Part shown: piece after piece, positions 47,285-57,810 of the stretch | How positions within the stretch are numbered: the first letter of the stretch is position 1 | Layout: every line of letters begins with the position of its first letter | Source of the DNA: Multifurca ochricompacta | Lineage: Eukaryota > Basidiomycota > Agaricomycetes > Russulales > Russulaceae | Direction of reading: 5' to 3' | Length of the DNA: 64,000 nucleotides | Assembly: GCA_022496185.1 (NCBI GenBank) | Contig: WTXG01000002.1 | Location: forward strand, 186,001-250,000 | The notes under the pieces: generated by a model | Database searches by the model: none | Told to the model about the DNA's origin: nothing | The model's input: the letters and a program-made list of their open reading frames with translations, nothing else | Translations under genes and position numbers: made by a program

Positions 47285-48548
47285 GGGAGTAGATTGGTGT
47301 ATATCGTGGTTTGGGCGCGTGGGCGGTGGTTTGTGATAGTCGGGTGCAATTGACGAAAGTTATCTGCGCGTCGTAGTAACAAACCGCATCGTTAAATATT
47401 CAAGAGCCTTTTCATAACAGACAATAGTTAAAGAGGATCCCAAGTACAACAGTTTGTTGTTGTGCCTGTACCCTGAGAGGCCAACACCCAAACACTCCCA
47501 CTCCTAGAGCGAAGGCGTCTCGCAGAGGCCGGAAAACCTCCGAGAGGACATGGGTTACTAGGCGGTGCCCACTGTACTGAACCTCTGGCTTTCGCCGGAA
47601 TGGAGGTGGAGGGTGCCGGGTGGCACATGCCCTAAACCCCAACGTCTGGGTTCATGGGAGAGCATAGCTCAGAACCCAAACTCTTCATTTACCGAAAAGA
47701 TCGGAGCGCTCTGAGTGTTGTAGTTTACGACCCGAATCCACCAAACACAGGGTAAAGTACGAGGAATTCGCCGTAGAGGGTACTTCGTCTTTGTGCAGAA
47801 TTGTTCCGAGGGTCCCTGACAAAAATGGAATACACAGCATGTGGTTGATCCGATCTGATTGTAAAAGGTTCGCTGACGAGAACCTTATGCCGTAGTTATG
47901 TTTTCCAAGAGAGTGACTTGTTCCCGGTATATTCTTCCCGGCGTCTATTTTGGGTGACCCTTCGATCACATTTCGTCTGGTCTGGAAACGGAACGGCTTT
48001 CAAGGCATAGATTGGTAGGGAATGTTATGTCCAGACAACGGACAGATCCGTCGCACAGGATGGAGCCAAAATAGTGGAGACCATTTATCGATGGTCCTTC
48101 AGCACAGGTGCCTCGCAAGATGGTGATTTCAACACTACAGGTAGAACATATTGGTAGTGATCAGTGTTGGAGGCAGGGAAGTCACAATTTTGAGTAATGG
48201 AGACCCTGAACCGAACCTGAATGTACTGTAGACTGCGAGTCCATTACGCAGCCTTTCCTTGGACGCGTGCGATGTTAGCAAACCGGTGAGACGATAGTCA
48301 CGGACCCATAGGATAGCCAAATAGGAAAGGGCGAATTTTCGTCTGAAATTTCCAATCCATATTCACAGTAGTTCGGCATAGCAGCAGCAGGGGTTTACCA
48401 AATGTACATGGAATACTGAAGGTACTAAAAAAACGCGACAACCACCTGGGCTCACAGCATCATTATGACCACGATTGAGATGAAAAACGAGGCTCACCAA
48501 AACAAGCAGGCAACTCCTTGCTGCTGTCTCAAATCCATCAAATGTCAT
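47285..48548. other. Gene-poor stretch
   Basis: No recognised protein, RNA gene or repeat. Frames at 47412-47642 and 47685-47969 (minus) lack motifs. Confidence 0.4.
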
Positions 48549-49234
48549 TCAGGCTTCATAGCCTGGCGGTGCATCCACGGGTGTGCTCCCTCCTCGTGAT
48601 GGACCCTGTTGTGGCGATGCATACGCAGCTACTGCAGGATCAGAATGAGGAGACAGGTGAATGGGATCAGCTTACGGAGGGTTTCCTCCTCCTCCTGCAT
48701 CTGCCTTCTCATGTATATCGCACGCTCACGGTTCTTCTCCAATAAACTGACGAATTGAAAGATACCCTGACTCTTAAAACGAACCTCCGCTTTCGTGCCG
48801 GAAGTAAGTCCACCATCGGAAGCGGGCCTAATATCGATAGACAGATAGTTGGAACCCAGGTACGGCTGTTCAAACCTTGTTGATAGTATGGATGGAAGCG
48901 GAAGAGTCAGTGTATCAAGTCCTGTGCTGTCGCCATCCCCGTCCGAAACAAAAACTAACTGTCAGAAATCCAGAATCCGTATAAGCAAAAACACTGGTTT
49001 GGAGAGGGGGAGGGGAGGGGAGAATCGTACACGTTGGTCTGTCAGAAACAATTTCCCTGTCCCTTTAAGTTTACGCTCGCCGCCAGAGCCGCCAGAGGTT
49101 GCGGAAGTAGTCGGAGGTACATCCGGGATCGTCAGAGAAAGATCTACCCCAGAATCCACTGTCATGATCGTACTTTCTCTGGGTAGAGGCACGGGAGTAC
49201 GGTTTGGATTGAGCATAGTCCAATTAAGAGCCAT
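48549..49234 (-). CDS. WBP2-like GRAM-domain protein
   Basis: Homologue of WW-domain-binding protein 2. ATG 49234 gives MALNWTMLNPNRTPVPLPRE, then STIMTVDSGVDLSLTIPD and KLKGTGKLFLTDQR, the typical start of the GRAM/PH-like domain. After an intron come VFVSDGDGDSTGLDTL, RFEQPYLGSNYLSIDIRPAS and AEVRFKSQGIFQFVSLLEKN, then RERAIYMRRQMQEEEETLR. The last exon has a Pro/Gly/Ser tail ending VDAPPGYEA (P-P-x-Y, a WW-domain ligand) with TGA at 48549-48551. Known relatives work with NEDD4-type ubiquitin ligases (Rsp5 in fungi) or transcription coactivators; the PPGY motif suggests the same here by inference. A tRNA gene starts 116 nt upstream on the other strand. Confidence 0.88.
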
Positions 49235-49349
49235 CGCTGAAGTGGAACGGAGCGAAAGGGTGGCTGCGGTTTAGAGATAACCGTGGCTTATCAATCATGA
49301 GCTATCATTTACAAATACAGAAAGGTTACCTTTGAATGCTATTTGTCAA

Positions 49350-49432
49350 GGCTACCTGGCGCAATGGTAGCGCGTTTGGCTTCGATCGCCGACGGCACCA
49401 AAAGGTTGCAGGTTCGAGTCCTGCGGTGGTCA
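49350..49432 (+). tRNA. tRNA-Arg (anticodon UCG) with an 11-nt intron
   Basis: A full cloverleaf can be drawn. The acceptor is GGCTACC with GGTGGTC (two G-U pairs) and discriminator A at 49432. The D arm is GCGC with AATGGTA in the loop. The anticodon stem is TTTGG with CCAAA, and the T arm is GCAGG-TTCGAGT-CCTGC. The anticodon is TCG at 49382-49384, followed by A37. An 11-nt intron (49386-49396) sits between positions 37 and 38, the canonical site for nuclear tRNA introns. The D loop and GCGC stem carry the internal A box and GGTTCGAGTCC is the B box. The mature length is 72 nt before CCA addition. Arg is assigned from the anticodon and from similarity of the TGGCTxCGAACCA arm to other fungal tRNA-Arg. 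Confidence 0.92.
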
Positions 49433-49440
49433 TTTTTTTT
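49433..49440 (+). terminator. RNA polymerase III terminator
   Basis: A run of eight T directly after the tRNA discriminator base. Confidence 0.85.
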
Positions 49441-49528
49441 CCCTTTTATTTGATGGATGAAGGGAGCTGCTTCCTAAAAGCCCTCAGTTAATATTGCTTG
49501 AAAATTATGTTTTAGAGTTGTTGCATAT

Positions 49529-49585
49529 ATTGTGCATTGTGCATTGTTCATTGTGCATTGAGCATTGTACCATTGTGCATTGTGC
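49529..49585 (+). repeat. ATTGTGC heptamer array
   Basis: About eight near-identical copies of ATTGTGC/ATTGTTC/ATTGAGC, some spaced by one or a few bases, between the tRNA and the Cdc7-type kinase gene. It ends about 115 nt before that gene's ATG. Confidence 0.8.
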
Positions 49586-49701
49586 CGACCTGCACCACGT
49601 GATAACACTGTCGCGCGTCGCGTCCATGAAAGGGTCGATTACCATTTCCTTCATTCCTCATTCTCACACCCACTCTATTTCTGTTTTCTGTCACAAAAGT
49701 C

Positions 49702-51962
49702 ATGGATCAGCGAAAACAAATGTCTCAACACTCATCAAACCCTCTTGAACTTCCTTCTTCAGACTTTCGTAACAAAGCCGCATTGCACAGATACCGCAAA
49801 GCTCGTGCAATGGCCGGAAACCAACGCGACTCAGATGAACCCGAAGATGAGCTGGAGATATCCGACCTCAAAATTTATCAGAAGCACATTGCAGGGCTTC
49901 TCCAGGATCGACCGGCACCACAAGCTCGTTATACAACGCGAGGGAATACAAGTCCAGAAGCAATCATAGACCTAGACGAAGACATGGACGGAGAAAATAG
50001 TGACGAGTCTGAGGGAGACAGTGACATCGACTCAGACGCAGACGCAGATGCGGACGGGGAAGTCGACGAAGAGATGTCCTTGTATCTCAAGCCACGGGAA
50101 GAGCAGGAGGAAATTGAACTCGAGATTGCAGACCTCGAAGATGCGGTTCCTGCCATCACGCAGGACTACAAGCTCATTGACCGCCTTGGCACGGGCACAT
50201 TTTCATCTGTGTACAAGGCTATCGACCTTGGGTATCACGACAAATGGGAAAATTCGGTTTGGCACGGGCTACATCCTCGCGCGTCATCGCACATTATCAG
50301 TCAATACCGCGGCTACCTGGCACGAAAGTTTTCGTCGCGGTCAAGCGCATATATGTGACTAGCAATCCAGAGCGAATACGGAACGAAATTTTTATTCTGG
50401 AGACGTGTCGAGGCGCTCGACACGTGTCGCAACTAATAACTGCATTTCGACACGAGGATCAAGTCGTCGCTATCATACCTTACCATCCACACGAGGATTT
50501 TCGCGTGCGTACATACTCATTAGGACATGCTTCGCTTGCGCAGTTCACTGGTCTTCCACAGTCATTTTACCGCACGCTTTCGATGGCTGGGATGAGAGCA
50601 TATTTCAGGTGCATGTTCCGTGCATTGCGGGACATTCACGCGCGGGGCATCATTCACCGTGACGTCAAGCCTGCCAATTTTCTCTTTGATCCTCATAGAG
50701 GGGTCGGGACCCTGGTTGACCTCGGTCTGGCTTGCGTGAGTACTGTCTATAGGAAATCCAAGATTGAACACCATTCCTCATTTCTCTCATTTAATTTAGC
50801 GCATGGGTGCAGAGCCACAGACGCATTACGGGAAATGCCTGCACACTGCTCCGACAAGAGAACACCCACACGGACGGCTGCGGCGGGCAGCCGAATACAA
50901 CGCAGAGTTTGTCAGGAAGAAGCAGAAGGATGCGCGAATGCGAAGTGGGTGGACATCTGATAGGGTGGGTTACTTAGAGAAGGATACAAGGTAGGTACAC
51001 CGCGCTTTGCCCGCGCCCGGATGTTACGGAATTCACAGACCGCATTCGAAAGCGAACCGGGCAGGAACGCGAGGGTTTCGTGCGCCTGAGGTGTTACTGA
51101 AATGCAACGAACAAACTGGGGGTCTGTCGTGACGTGTACAAGAGCCAATGCGCATCCGTACTGACAAGCCTATTCTGTTAGCTATCGATATGTGGTCAGC
51201 AGGCATGATCCTCCTTTTCTTCCTGACCGGAAAGTTCCCTCTGTTCCAATCAAACGACGACGTCGAAGCGCTTTTGGAGATAACTTGCATCGTAGGGCGT
51301 CGAAGAATGGAAAAGGCAGCGACGCTACACTGTTAGCGCTTACTTGAAGCCCATACGGAGCGTCTTACTGATAGGGTTCAACAGCTCGGACGTTCACAAC
51401 AAACATCCCTTCTATCGCACCGGAAGGGAAGCCTTGGCACGAATTTGTCGAGACGCTGAACCCGAAACTGCGGGAGCCGCCGAAGAGTGACTCTCGCCTT
51501 TACCCTTACAGCATGAGCGAAGCATCTTCGGGAGGGGGTTCTCACGCCCCACCACCATCTTCATCCTCATCACCAGATGCGGAGGGGGTGCCACGCGAAA
51601 CCCACTCGGTCTCTCCATCCCCAAGCACACAAGAACACGAAAGGGATGTGGAACAAGCTCTTGACTTGCTCGAACGTTTGTTGCATCCCGAGTCGATCAA
51701 ACGAATAACGCCGCGGCAGGCGTTGTACCATGAATTCCTGCGTGAGAGCGAGGAAGGTGAAGGTGATGACGCTCTCTTTCCGCACCCATTTGGAGAAGGT
51801 GTTTGCGGGAAATTACATTTTGTGGACGGGGTAACGGAAGAGCTCCGAGTGCGCACTATGACAGAAGATGGAAGTAATAGTGTGATACCAGTGATGGCAG
51901 GTGAAGGTGTAGCTATTGGAAATGAACCATGTGAGTTTCACAAGGGAATGGGCATATTGTAG
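49702..51962 (+). CDS. CDC7: Cdc7-type S-phase protein kinase, one frame break
   Basis: Kinase of the Dbf4-dependent complex that fires replication origins by phosphorylating MCM. ATG 49702 opens a disordered acidic N-terminus (a run of D/E/S). The kinase domain follows: YKLIDRLGTGTFSSVYKA (glycine loop), VFVAVKRIYVTSNPERIRNE (catalytic Lys), ILETCRGARHVSQLITAFRH, IIHRDVKPANFLFD (catalytic loop), LVDLGLA (DFG position), a Cdc7-type insert, then GTRGFRAPEVLLKCNEQTG (APE) and IDMWSAGMILLFFLTGKFPL. The C-terminal lobe ends with RLLHPESIKRITPRQALYHE, with the stop at 51962. At about 50280-50295 the frame shifts between HPRASS and AHYQSIPRLPG with no intron; one base seems missing. Because CDC7 is essential, I favour a sequence error. 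The DFG phenylalanine is replaced by leucine. Confidence 0.88.
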
Positions 51963-52112
51963 AGGCGTAGTTGTAGTTGTAGTTGTAGTTGTTCGTTGTA
52001 GTTGGTGGTGGTGGTGATGATGGTGTCACCCTTTACCTTTGTTTGCGCGTAAGCGTAGGCGTAATTAACCTACACCTCACTGAACACTGAGTAATAGTCT
52101 AGTTCAGAGTAA

Positions 52113-54247
52113 ATGACGACGACGTTCACGACAATTTCTCACTCTCTTCTTTCATTCTTGTCAAATCCCGTCCTTCAGCAGTTAGCGCCCCTCATCATCG
52201 TCCTCGCGTTCCCACTTGTCGTACTTTCCGGTCGGAACTACCTTCGTGCCATTCCCTCATTCGTCTTCTCCATGCTCGCCGTTGCAAGCTCGGCACTGCC
52301 TTGGAACTGGTTAACGACATATGAACACGGATCAAGCACGTCAAAAAAACCCAGGAAGAATCATCCAATACGCACTCACGCCGAACAGCTGGCAGCCAGA
52401 ACCAATGGTCACACTGGTGCGTACCTGTCAATTTGCGTCCGCGTGCCATCTTTCTGAAGAGGTATCCCGAACCCTGCTAGAAGTCGGGAGGGAGAGCCTG
52501 TTCTACCCCGGGCTCGTCAATATTTCTGGGACATACTGCTTCATGAACTCAATAATGCAGGTGCACAAACCACCCCGAAAACCCCATACCCCTCTTTTTC
52601 CACCGCATAACTAATCCTAATCTATCACCCCCGCGTACATTATAGGCCCTCGCTTCTTTGTACTATCTGCAACCACATATAGATGCCATTCATGCCAAAG
52701 CAGAGGTGGTTGACATTGCCACTCCAGTAATTGACGCTTTGCACAACCTCTTGCACGGTACGATATACTAACATCACGCTATTTGGCCGCTTTCCCCAAC
52801 TCACATGACAACTTGTCAGGCCTCAACACCCCTTCTTCTCGCTATCGCTCCATTCGCCCTGTCGATATGATAGAGGCACTCTCGCAGCCTGAACCAGGCA
52901 AGCGTATACCACTCTTTTCGTCACGTGAACACCAGGACGCGCAAGAACTCTTCCAACTCGTCTCAGAATTATTAAGAAAGAGGCGACCGCCGTTGACCGC
53001 GAGGGCGCACGCGACCTCGGCTTTGGCGCGCTTGCCTTGATATCTTCAACGACGGCTGTGACGAGTACCAACGTATCCAAGGGTGTGTTTGATGGCCTCA
53101 CGGCAAACCGTCGCAGCTGTTGTGAGTGTGGCTATACAGAAGCGGTCATGCACTTTCCTTTTGATAACTGGCAGCTTGCTGTCCCTCGTCTCGTGCGTGC
53201 ATCACCTCTATCTCCATGTCCTCTTCCCTGAGCATCAGTGTCTCAGGCGAACTGTAGACTTGAGGATTGCCTCATGGACTATACACGTCTGGAGGTCTTG
53301 ACGGATTGTATCTGCCGCAAGTGCTCGATGCGAGCAACTCTTCTTCGACTGGAACAAGACGCAGAACGGCTTACTGCCGAAGTGGGCAAGCCAACCGTAT
53401 CTCAATCGAAAAAGAAACGCGTGCGCGAAGTTAGGCGACTCGCGGGTCGCCTCAAAAGCGCACTTGATGAGGGACGCATCGAGGAAGAAATAAAGGGAGT
53501 CAAAATAGAAAAGGTGATCTCCAGAGCTTCGACGAAACAAGCCATGGTCGCTCGGGTAAGTCACGCAATTCATATTCCCCCCCCCCTACTAGCATACATA
53601 GTAACCTGATTCGCGATCCATCCACGCGCCGCGTGCAGCCCCCACCAGTGCTCGCACTCCATCTCAATCGCTCTGTGCACTTTGGTGCATACGCATCCAA
53701 AAACATGGCGAGGGTGCATTTCCCGGAGGTACTTGACCTGACCCCGTTCACAACCTCGGGGATGCTCTCCACCTCGCCATCGATCCCTATATCCTCGCAC
53801 CCACCCACTCCCATACCCACGTATATGCCTCCTCCCCCCTCCATCGCCGCGGTCGCTGCCCCGTCAACGAAGACGCGCCCTGCCACGCAGCAGGCACCGC
53901 CCCGCGTGTTGTACCGCCTCGCCGCGGTCGTTTGTCACTATGGCCAACACTCCTTTGGACACTACGTCTGCTTTCGACGCAAGCCACGTGGAGAGGGACG
54001 CGTCGTACCGCCTTGGCTGGACGAGCTTGCTGCTTCCTCAGGGAAGGGATGGCTTCGCGCAAGCGATGACGCGGTACGGGAGGTTGGGATAGAGACCGTG
54101 TTGCGGGAGAACGCAGGTGCGTTTATGCTGTATTATGAACGGGTCTTCAAGAATGAGGGTGGTGGTGGTGGTGGTGGTGCTTCTATACGATCTTCGGTGG
54201 GTGTGGGACCAGATGTCAGAGCGGAGCGGAAAGATGGATGGCGGTAG
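52113..54247 (+). CDS. Membrane-anchored ubiquitin carboxyl-terminal hydrolase (Ubp1/USP30-like)
   Basis: Cysteine protease that removes ubiquitin. ATG 52113 gives an N-terminal hydrophobic anchor, LAPLIIVLAFPLVVLSGRNY. The Cys box reads YPGLVNISGTYCFMNSIMQ (the family's GNTCYMNS is GTYCFMNS here; Cys is kept). It is followed by ALASLYYLQPHIDAIHAKAE, SSREHQDAQELFQLVSELLR, TANRRSCCECGYTEAV (with C-x-x-C zinc ligands), VLTDCICRKCSMRATLL (second C-x-x-C), PPVLALHLNRSVHFGAYASK and the His box YRLAAVVCHYGQHSFGHYVC. It closes with RENAGAFMLYYERVFKNEGG. As read, a stop follows at 54245-54247 after a poly-Gly (GGT repeat) tract. Another open frame continues to 54659 with an acidic tail ending SLRRTVDLRA and may be the true C-terminus if the repeat is misread. 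The TM anchor resembles ER or mitochondrial outer-membrane USPs. Confidence 0.87.
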
Positions 54248-55050
54248 CGGTAGCGGCGACGAGGGTGATGATGAGGAGAGGGTCCAGAGATACCATATAC
54301 AGGACTCGGTGAAGCAAGATTTAAGGGAAAGGGATGGGAAAGGGGATGGGGAGGAGGAGGGGGAGGAAGGCGATTTGGCGAGAGAGGTGGCTTCGGTGAT
54401 CAAAGCACGAGTCGTGCAGAATGTGTCACTCGCAGGGGATGATGAGGAGGAGGTTGGAGGAGGAGGATCTGTGAAGCAGGAGGTGGAGACGGAATCTCCA
54501 ACTCTGTCGGTGTCGCCCAAGTCCGAAGTTGAGCATGCACCTGCAGCTACTGTCGAATCGACATTGGTGTCCGCGGAAGCGCCACCGATTCCTTCCAACG
54601 TACTTGCGGTAGACGAACCACCGATATCGCTCCGTCGAACAGTAGATCTCCGAGCATAGGACCGCTTCTTCACCGCGTTGCCTCGTTTCCCTGTCACATT
54701 GCTATCCTCGTAGTTACGTCTTCTTGCATGTTGTTTTAGAGTGCGTGATATGTATTCATAATGTGAATTACATTTGGAGCTTCATTGATTTTAGAGGACG
54801 GGCATGATGCTTGTACAAGTATATCATCCATCAAAGAAAGAAAGAAAGAAATTGCATTCCGATTTGTGGGACATCGCATTTCGCATGTGCATAAAAGTGA
54901 GCAGGCAATAATAATGATACACGTAGTCCTCGTCCTCTGTGGTAAAGGGGGGAAGGAAAAAAGAAAAATGCACTAGATGAAGCAGAGGTCCTTGTGAGGA
55001 TGATTTTCCCTTTGGTAGGACCAATTACAATCCCCAGGTTTGCATTGTGA
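54248..55050. other. Possible acidic C-terminal extension of the ubiquitin protease, then intergenic
   Basis: 54248-54659 is open in one frame and rich in Glu, Gly and Ser. It may belong to the upstream gene after a frame change. 54660-55050 is intergenic, with an AAAG repeat near 54833-54850. It is convergent with the small gene on the minus strand. Confidence 0.4.
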
Positions 55051-55461
55051 TCACCAGTAGACATGGCGCTCGACGGTGCGCGGCTTGGGTCGCGTGTAAA
55101 CTGTACGCTTGACGCGCGTTACGGTGGGATACCACGCATGGTAGACATCACCAGGCTCAAATTGGACCTCAACTATTTGTCTGCCCTGCAAATATACAAA
55201 AGGAAAGAAAAAAATTAATTCCTAAAATAGTTCTCGTCAAACTTTAGGGGAAAAAAGCGTACGGCATAGTCGATGTGTGAGCCAATAACAAGACCATCAC
55301 GACGGCCATAAGCACCGTGGTTGACAGTGACAATGTCGCCGGGCTAAAGGAAAGAGGGGAGAGGGGAGGATTGAAAATAATAAAAATTGCATTGCAAATT
55401 ATTGATCGATGATCGAGCGAGCGGAAGTAACGATGCGCACCGCAATATCTTCGCTGGACAT
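55051..55461 (-). CDS. Small 78-residue SH3/KOW-like protein
   Basis: A three-exon gene whose phases fit exactly. Exon 1 is 55441-55461 (MSSEDIA), exon 2 is 55263-55343 (PGDIVTVNHGAYGRRDGLVI, then GSHIDYA), and exon 3 is 55051-55185 (GRQIVEVQFEPGDVYHAWYP, then TVTRVKRTVYTRPKPRTVER and HVYW) with TGA at 55051-55053. All junctions are GT-AG. The G-D-I-V-x-V-x-x-G-x-Y-G-R-R-D-G pattern with following beta strands looks like an SH3-type, KOW or Tudor-like small barrel. The basic, Arg/Thr-rich C-terminal strand would suit nucleic-acid or ribosome binding. I do not recognise a named family, so the function is open. Confidence 0.7.
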
Positions 55462-56426
55462 GATGATGAAGAAGGCTTGGCTTGGTTGAAGAGGAGCAGA
55501 CGCGGAGGTGGAGGAAGGGAAGGGGAAGGGGAAAGGGGAAGTTGTGAAGGATAAAAAGTAAGTAGAAGGGAAGCGCGCCTCGGAGGGGGTTTTATACGCC
55601 CAGGGAATGACCGGGATGATAGCTTCTATTCTTTTTCTCGCGGTCGTTGGTCAATTCAATCAACAAACAACGCGACAACGACAACGAGGCTTTCGCGAGG
55701 CGGGAAACCACGAGGCCAAGGCCAGAATCAAAAAACAATAATAAAATAACTAATTTCGTCGTTTCTTGCCCTGAAATTTTGAGGGCGAAAACCACGTGTC
55801 TATTCCGGGGGCACTAACCGCGGCGCGGCGGTTTGCTTGGCTTCTCACTCCCCTCCCTTATTGTCGTGGTGATCCGCTTGGAAGGTAGTATTATAAGAGG
55901 AGCCATTTGCGTAGCTTTATTCTAGAACTGGTATTTGTTGTTTGGGATATGATATGATATGAATGTTGTCAATAGCCACGTACGGATGAAGCTGAATCAT
56001 ACCCTTACCTTCTAGTCCCGGGGAGGCCGGGCTCGATCTGACTGCGAGCGCCGTTGAGGGTCCTCTGGTCTGTCCTGTCGTCTGTCCAATGAAAAATCAA
56101 AGGCCTTGATCTCATTTGTCCAGACAACCACTCATCCACTATCCACGTGTTGATACATATTGTGCAAGAAAAAAATAGAGCGCGGGGGGGTGTGATGATT
56201 AAGTCCAGTCCAGTGCAGGCGCTCATTTGTCACCCATCGAAATGAATGGACAGTCGATCATCACGCGTCCTCCGTCATAAAACAGCTCCAGAAACACACG
56301 CTTTGTGTTTAGCTTACTTACGCTATCCACCACGTTTCAATCTCGATGATTGGAAAAGGTCAAGGTTAAGTAGAATTACAAGGTTACCATCAATGAACCC
56401 ACAGATCAATTCCTCTAGGTCTACGC
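55462..56426. other. Intergenic
   Basis: It contains a purine-rich GGGGAA repeat near 55515-55542 upstream of the small gene and A/C-rich low complexity near 55655-55685. No gene recognised. Confidence 0.4.
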
Positions 56427-57530
56427 TCATCGAGTCTTATCCTCCGCGAGGATTGCCTCGTTCAGCTCATCTAGTGGAGCTAGCTCTTTCTTGTCCACGA
56501 GATCAAACTGCATCCCATGTGTAAGCTACGGGCATCGAGCATCGTACTCCGGTCATGAGACACACACCTCATGAACAAAGAGGAAAAAGTGGCGGTAGCT
56601 CGTATTAAGGTGTGCTTGTATACATCAGTAGGTGAAGAAATAAGTCGTGAGCAAACAGACCTTCGATACCGAGCGCACAGATCTGATCAAAGTGGTTGCT
56701 GTAAATATGCGCATAGACTCGGAACAGCCTTCGCACAATGGTGCGCACAGTGTCCTTGAATGTTCGAGGAAATGGCACGCCTGCATCTCCGTCAGCGGGA
56801 GAGGGGGAGGGGTAGGATTTTACAATATAAGGAACAAGTACCAATTGTGTTAGGGAAGACAGCCTCGTCGTCTAGGATAGCCTGCGCCCAGTTCATGAGA
56901 GCATCGACATATTCCGGTGCGGGAAGCTTTGTTGGGCGCTTATAGCGCACACCATCTTCCCAGAGGTATTCGTATCTAATCGGCATCAACTATCTATCAT
57001 GTCTAATGATCGAGCGAGCTTGGACGTTTACCGAGGACCAGCAGACATGATCGGACACTGTGCTCACATCATTCGGGGTAAGAGCAAGTTGAGTGTAGAG
57101 AGCTGAAGGCCAACCTCCTGTGGTGTGCAAAACTCCGTCACAGTGCCGTAGAGCATGTTGAGGTGATTGAAGAAATCGACAGCTGGGATGACTGTAGTCT
57201 CCTTGACGCACCGCTAACTCAGCTTGCCCAACTCACCATGCACAGCAAGCCACTCATTGAGATCTTCACCTTCGGGTAATTTCACTGCGAGACGGAGGTT
57301 TCCTGAGCCCTTTAGCTTGTCAATCTGTCACATACTGTGTCACCATCCTGAGGAACGCACTAGTGTTGCTTCGGCATATTTCCTGAGTTGATATTGCTTG
57401 GTGCCTTCTGGCACATCTCTGCGTGGCTTGAATGTGCGCGTCTTGCCTCTGTTGTAGTAAAGTAAATAATAATAATAATTTATATCTGAGTGAAAGGTAA
57501 AAGGTCTTACAGGCCAAAGAAAGTAGACAT
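56427..57530 (-). CDS. MOB1: MOB1 kinase activator
   Basis: Coactivator of NDR/LATS (Dbf2-type) kinases in mitotic exit and septation. ATG 57530 gives MSTFFGL. After introns come KTRTFKPRRDVPEGTKQYQL, RKYAEATL, GSGNLRLAVKLPEGEDLNEW, AVDFFNHLNMLYGTVTEFCT (zinc-site Cys), PRYEYLWEDGVRYKRPTKLP, APEYVDALMNWAQAILDDEA, FPRTFKDTVRTIVRRLFRVY, AHIYSNHFDQICALGIEAHL and NTSYRHFFLFVHEFDLVDKK. It ends in LDELNEAILAEDKTR and TGA at 56427-56429. The order and nearly every conserved block match MOB1 from yeast to human. At least six short introns. It diverges from the Hsp31-like gene, with 280 nt between starts. Confidence 0.95.
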
Positions 57531-57810
57531 GGTCAATTGAGGTCACCGGCAAGCCAATGAGATGGGATTATGGGGGGGGCGCGATAACGACAATCTGTAT
57601 CACGTGATTGAAAAGGTTATATTGACCACTAACCATGATCTGGTGCCCCGAGCCCGAGATGAGCATATACCAAATCACATGATCATCAAGTTAACCAACT
57701 GAGACGAGAGTAGGTCACGCAAGCCATGATTTCGCGTTTCGCGTTATAATACGTTGATATCGTGACATCGCTTCATACGACCGTCATTTTTCTTGTTGTC
57801 ATATTCTTTC

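Noticed and set aside
49702..51962. Programmed ribosomal frameshift in the Cdc7-type kinase
   Set aside because: There is no slippery heptamer at about 50285. The same kind of break occurs in many unrelated genes here, which points to missing bases in the sequence.
54038..54697. A 219-codon minus-strand Ser/Thr-rich frame
   Set aside because: It is the antisense of the GGT repeat and acidic tail of the ubiquitin protease. Low-complexity mirror sequence explains it.
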